From Streptomyces sp. CB01201 (GTDB lineage Bacteria; Actinomycetota; Actinomycetes; Streptomycetales; Streptomycetaceae), in contig NZ_NNBJ01000008.1 of NCBI RefSeq assembly GCF_002803085.1, forward strand, positions 245,645 through 309,644: a stretch of 64,000 nucleotides of DNA, read 5' to 3'. Both the position numbers and the translations under genes were made by a program. The notes under the pieces were generated by a model that searched no databases, was not told the origin of the DNA, and worked only from the letters and a program-made list of their open reading frames with translations. Below are positions 59,400-64,000 of the stretch, in pieces. How positions within the stretch are numbered: the first letter of the stretch is position 1; each line of letters starts with the position of its first letter.

Positions 59400-59878
59400 T
59401 GAGGATCGACATCCCCGAGGGCCAGGAGCCCATCGGGTACGTGTGGGGCGACATGGTCCCCGGCATCGGCATGGCCGCCGCGAACTTCTCCCTGTCCGTG
59501 TACGCCCACACCACCCTGGGGCTGCGGGAGTTCGAGGCGGCCCGGCTGCGCATCGCACAGATCAACGGCTGCCAGTTCTGCCTGGACTGGCGCACCGACC
59601 GGGACGGCGAGAAGGTCGAGGAGGGCTTCGCCGAGGCGGTCTCCGAGTGGCGCACCACCGACGCCTTCGACGACCGCACCCGGCTCGCCGCCGAGTACGC
59701 CGAGCGGTACGCGGTGGACCACCATGGGCTCGACGACGAGTTCTGGGCGCGGATGACCGCGCACTACAGCCAGGTGGAGATCGTGGAGCTGAGCATGAGT
59801 CTCGGCTCGTGGCTGGCGTTCGGCCGGCTCAACCACGTGCTCGGCCTCGACTCCGTGTGCGTCCTTCCGACGCACTGA
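59396..59878 (+). CDS. Carboxymuconolactone decarboxylase/AhpD-like protein
   Basis: A 160-residue helical protein of the CMD family. The redox motif is NGCQFCLDWR near residues 58-67 (CxxC), followed by EFWARMTAHYSQVEIVELSM and GSWLAFGRLNHVLGL. AhpD-like proteins of this type reduce peroxides, while other CMD members are decarboxylases; the CxxC suggests redox. It overlaps the DapB-like gene and probably acts with it. Two adjacent ATGs (59396, 59399). Confidence 0.82.
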   Translation: MMRIDIPEGQEPIGYVWGDMVPGIGMAAANFSLSVYAHTTLGLREFEAARLRIAQINGCQFCLDWRTDRDGEKVEEGFAEAVSEWRTTDAFDDRTRLAAEYAERYAVDHHGLDDEFWARMTAHYSQVEIVELSMSLGSWLAFGRLNHVLGLDSVCVLPTH

Positions 59879-59880
59879 AA

Positions 59881-59910
59881 CGGGGCCGCCCGCTGTCCCG
59901 GGCGGCCCCG
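59881..59910. terminator. Bidirectional terminator hairpin
   Basis: A perfect 12-bp stem (CGGGGCCGCCCG paired with CGGGCGGCCCCG) around a 6-base loop, between the convergent AhpD-like and cholesterol oxidase genes. Confidence 0.8.
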
Positions 59911-59920
59911 CGTTCTGCCG

Positions 59921-62762
<2,842 letters not shown>

Positions 62763-62860
62763 CTGGACTTGTTCCTTTCCCGTACGCCGGACGGACGTTG
62801 CCCCCGTCCGGCCACAGGAAGGTTACGACGCGCCGCAGCCGGCGGGCCGCAGGCCTCGTC

Positions 62861-63940
62861 TCACAGGCCGTGCCGCCGGTGGCCGAGGACCACCTCGGCC
62901 ACCGCGCGCTCCGACTCGGCGGAGAAGGGCGCTCCGGCGAGCGTCGCCCGACGGGCCTCGACGGCCGCGCGAGTCTCCTCCGCGATCAGGTCGGCGTTGA
63001 TCGCGGCCCCGGCCCGCACTCCGGCGGCCGCGGCCGCGACGACCTGGTCGGTCGGGCTCGCCACGTTCCCGGCCACCCACACTCCGGGCACCGCGGTGGC
63101 ACCGGTCGGGTCGGCGGCGATGTGGGCGCCGATGACGGTGCCGCCCATCTCCAGATCGGTGGGCTCGATCCCGAGCGAGGAGAGCACGCCCACCCTGGGC
63201 GTCAACTGACCTGCCACCACCAGCACCTGACGGCCAATCAGCGTTCCGTCGACAAGTCGCACGCCCGTCAGACGTCGGTCGCGCGCCGCCAGGCCGACGA
63301 CCTCCCCGGCGACGACGCGCACGCCCCGGGCAGCCAGCTCCTCATGGCTCCGCTCGTCCAACTCGTCCAGAGTGTGCCGGAAGAGCGTGACGTCGTCGCT
63401 CCACTGCCGCCACAGCAGGGCCTGGTGCACGGCGAGCGGGCCGGTGCCGAGCACGCCGATGGCCCGGTCCCGCACCTCCCAGCCGTGGCAGTAGGGACAG
63501 TGCAGTACGTCGGTGCCCCACAGCTCCGCGAGCCCCGGGAGATCGGGGAGTTCATCGACGAGGCCGGTGGTGACCAGGAGCCTGCGGGCCCGTACTTCGG
63601 TGGCGTCGGCGAGGGTGACGCGGAAGGCCTCGCCCTCGCGCTGGGCGGCGACGGCAGTGCCGGCCCTCAACTCGACGCCGTAGCCGAGCACTTCGGCCCT
63701 GCCCGCGGCAAGGAGCTCGCCGGGCGGGGTGCCCTCGTGGCCCAGGTATGCGTGGACCGCGGCGGCCGGGGCGTTGCGCGGCTCCCCCGCGTCGATCACC
63801 AGGACCGAACGCCGGGCCCGGCCCAGGGTGAGCGCGCCGCTCAGCCCCGCGGCACCGCCGCCGATCACCACGGCGTCGTGGATCCCCGGCAGGTCGCCTT
63901 CGGGAGTGCTGTTCATGGTGTGTTCCGTTCGCTCGCTCAT
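62861..63940 (-). CDS. Thioredoxin-reductase-like FAD/NAD(P) oxidoreductase
   Basis: A 359-residue flavoprotein. FAD-binding DAVVIGGGAAGLSGALTLGR (residues 18-37); the redox pair is CPYCHGWEVRDRAIGVLGTG near 143-162 (CxxC), and the second dinucleotide fold follows; the C-terminal VPGVWVAGNVASPTDQVV is the FAD-contact end. It lacks the length of large TrxR and resembles small stand-alone enzymes of unknown substrate in actinobacteria. ATG 63940 has a perfect GGAGGTG six bases upstream, fixing the start. Confidence 0.87.
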   Translation of the reverse strand: MSERTEHTMNSTPEGDLPGIHDAVVIGGGAAGLSGALTLGRARRSVLVIDAGEPRNAPAAAVHAYLGHEGTPPGELLAAGRAEVLGYGVELRAGTAVAAQREGEAFRVTLADATEVRARRLLVTTGLVDELPDLPGLAELWGTDVLHCPYCHGWEVRDRAIGVLGTGPLAVHQALLWRQWSDDVTLFRHTLDELDERSHEELAARGVRVVAGEVVGLAARDRRLTGVRLVDGTLIGRQVLVVAGQLTPRVGVLSSLGIEPTDLEMGGTVIGAHIAADPTGATAVPGVWVAGNVASPTDQVVAAAAAGVRAGAAINADLIAEETRAAVEARRATLAGAPFSAESERAVAEVVLGHRRHGL

Positions 63941-63985
63941 GTGCGACACCTCCAATGCCGCGATGCTGCGCCCGGTGCTGCCCGA

Positions 63986-63991
63986 TTGACA
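63986..63991 (+). promoter_or_regulatory. -35-like TTGACA at the window edge
   Basis: TTGACA followed by an A-rich patch reads rightward, out of the window, and would be divergent from the flavoprotein gene. Its -10 box lies outside the window. Confidence 0.3.
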
Positions 63992-64000
63992 AAACTTCTT

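Overview
The window looks like a stretch of Streptomyces (or close actinobacterial) chromosome. Support: very high GC with strong third-position GC bias, GTG starts and 4-base ATGA/GTGA overlaps, Tat and lipoprotein exports, a SpoIIE-type phosphatase, F420-type enzymes, small Streptomyces-type proteins (DUF6381, DUF6479 and DUF6131-like), and a repeat element common between Streptomyces genes. I see no rRNA, tRNA, CRISPR array, prophage or insertion sequence. About 60 genes sit on both strands in short operons.

Layout. 1-6.6 kb: an M20 peptidase cut by the window edge, an AI-2E-type membrane protein, and a six-gene Mrp/Mbh-type cation antiporter operon that lacks the large NuoL-like MrpA part. 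6.7-18.7 kb: small stress-type proteins, a class II glutamine amidotransferase, VOC proteins including a decayed one, an anti-sigma-type ATPase, a YbdK ligase, DJ-1/PfpI and HAD enzymes, an F420-dependent oxidoreductase, a PAS-SpoIIE phosphatase and a long-form GAPDH. 18.7-27.6 kb: a secreted ricin-lectin protein, an APC permease, DUF779, a secreted beta-propeller protein and an AlkZ/YcaQ-type winged-helix protein coupled to a tiny membrane protein.

27.8-32.9 kb: a five-gene nickel/peptide ABC importer (nikABCDE type). It is preceded by an inverted repeat matching the nickel-repressor Nur box of Streptomyces, which points to nickel uptake. 33.2-38.4 kb: two acyl-CoA dehydrogenases and a quinone-oxidoreductase-like gene, divergent from a dienoyl-CoA-reductase-like SDR, plus an enoyl-CoA hydratase, with a TetR-type palindrome between the divergent units. 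39.3 kb: a Tat-exported phospholipase C-type phosphoesterase with PHO-box-like repeats.

40.9-48.1 kb is the most system-like region. A lipoprotein is divergent from an adaptor, a MacB-type ATPase, a permease, a Gly-rich anchored protein, a response regulator and a histidine kinase. The divergent promoter carries CCCAG half-sites repeated every 11 bp, with a mirror copy facing the lipoprotein, as expected for direct repeats bound by an OmpR-family regulator.

48.2-52.5 kb: an OpuC-type compatible-solute importer split into two units by a lipase gene. 52.7-58.2 kb: an exported TolB-like/amidohydrolase protein, an I36 inhibitor-like protein, and a surface protein overlapping a class F sortase gene. 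58.3-63.9 kb: a DapB-like dehydrogenase with an AhpD-like protein, a cholesterol oxidase with a KstR-like operator, a two-pore-loop-like membrane protein, and a thioredoxin-reductase-like flavoprotein.
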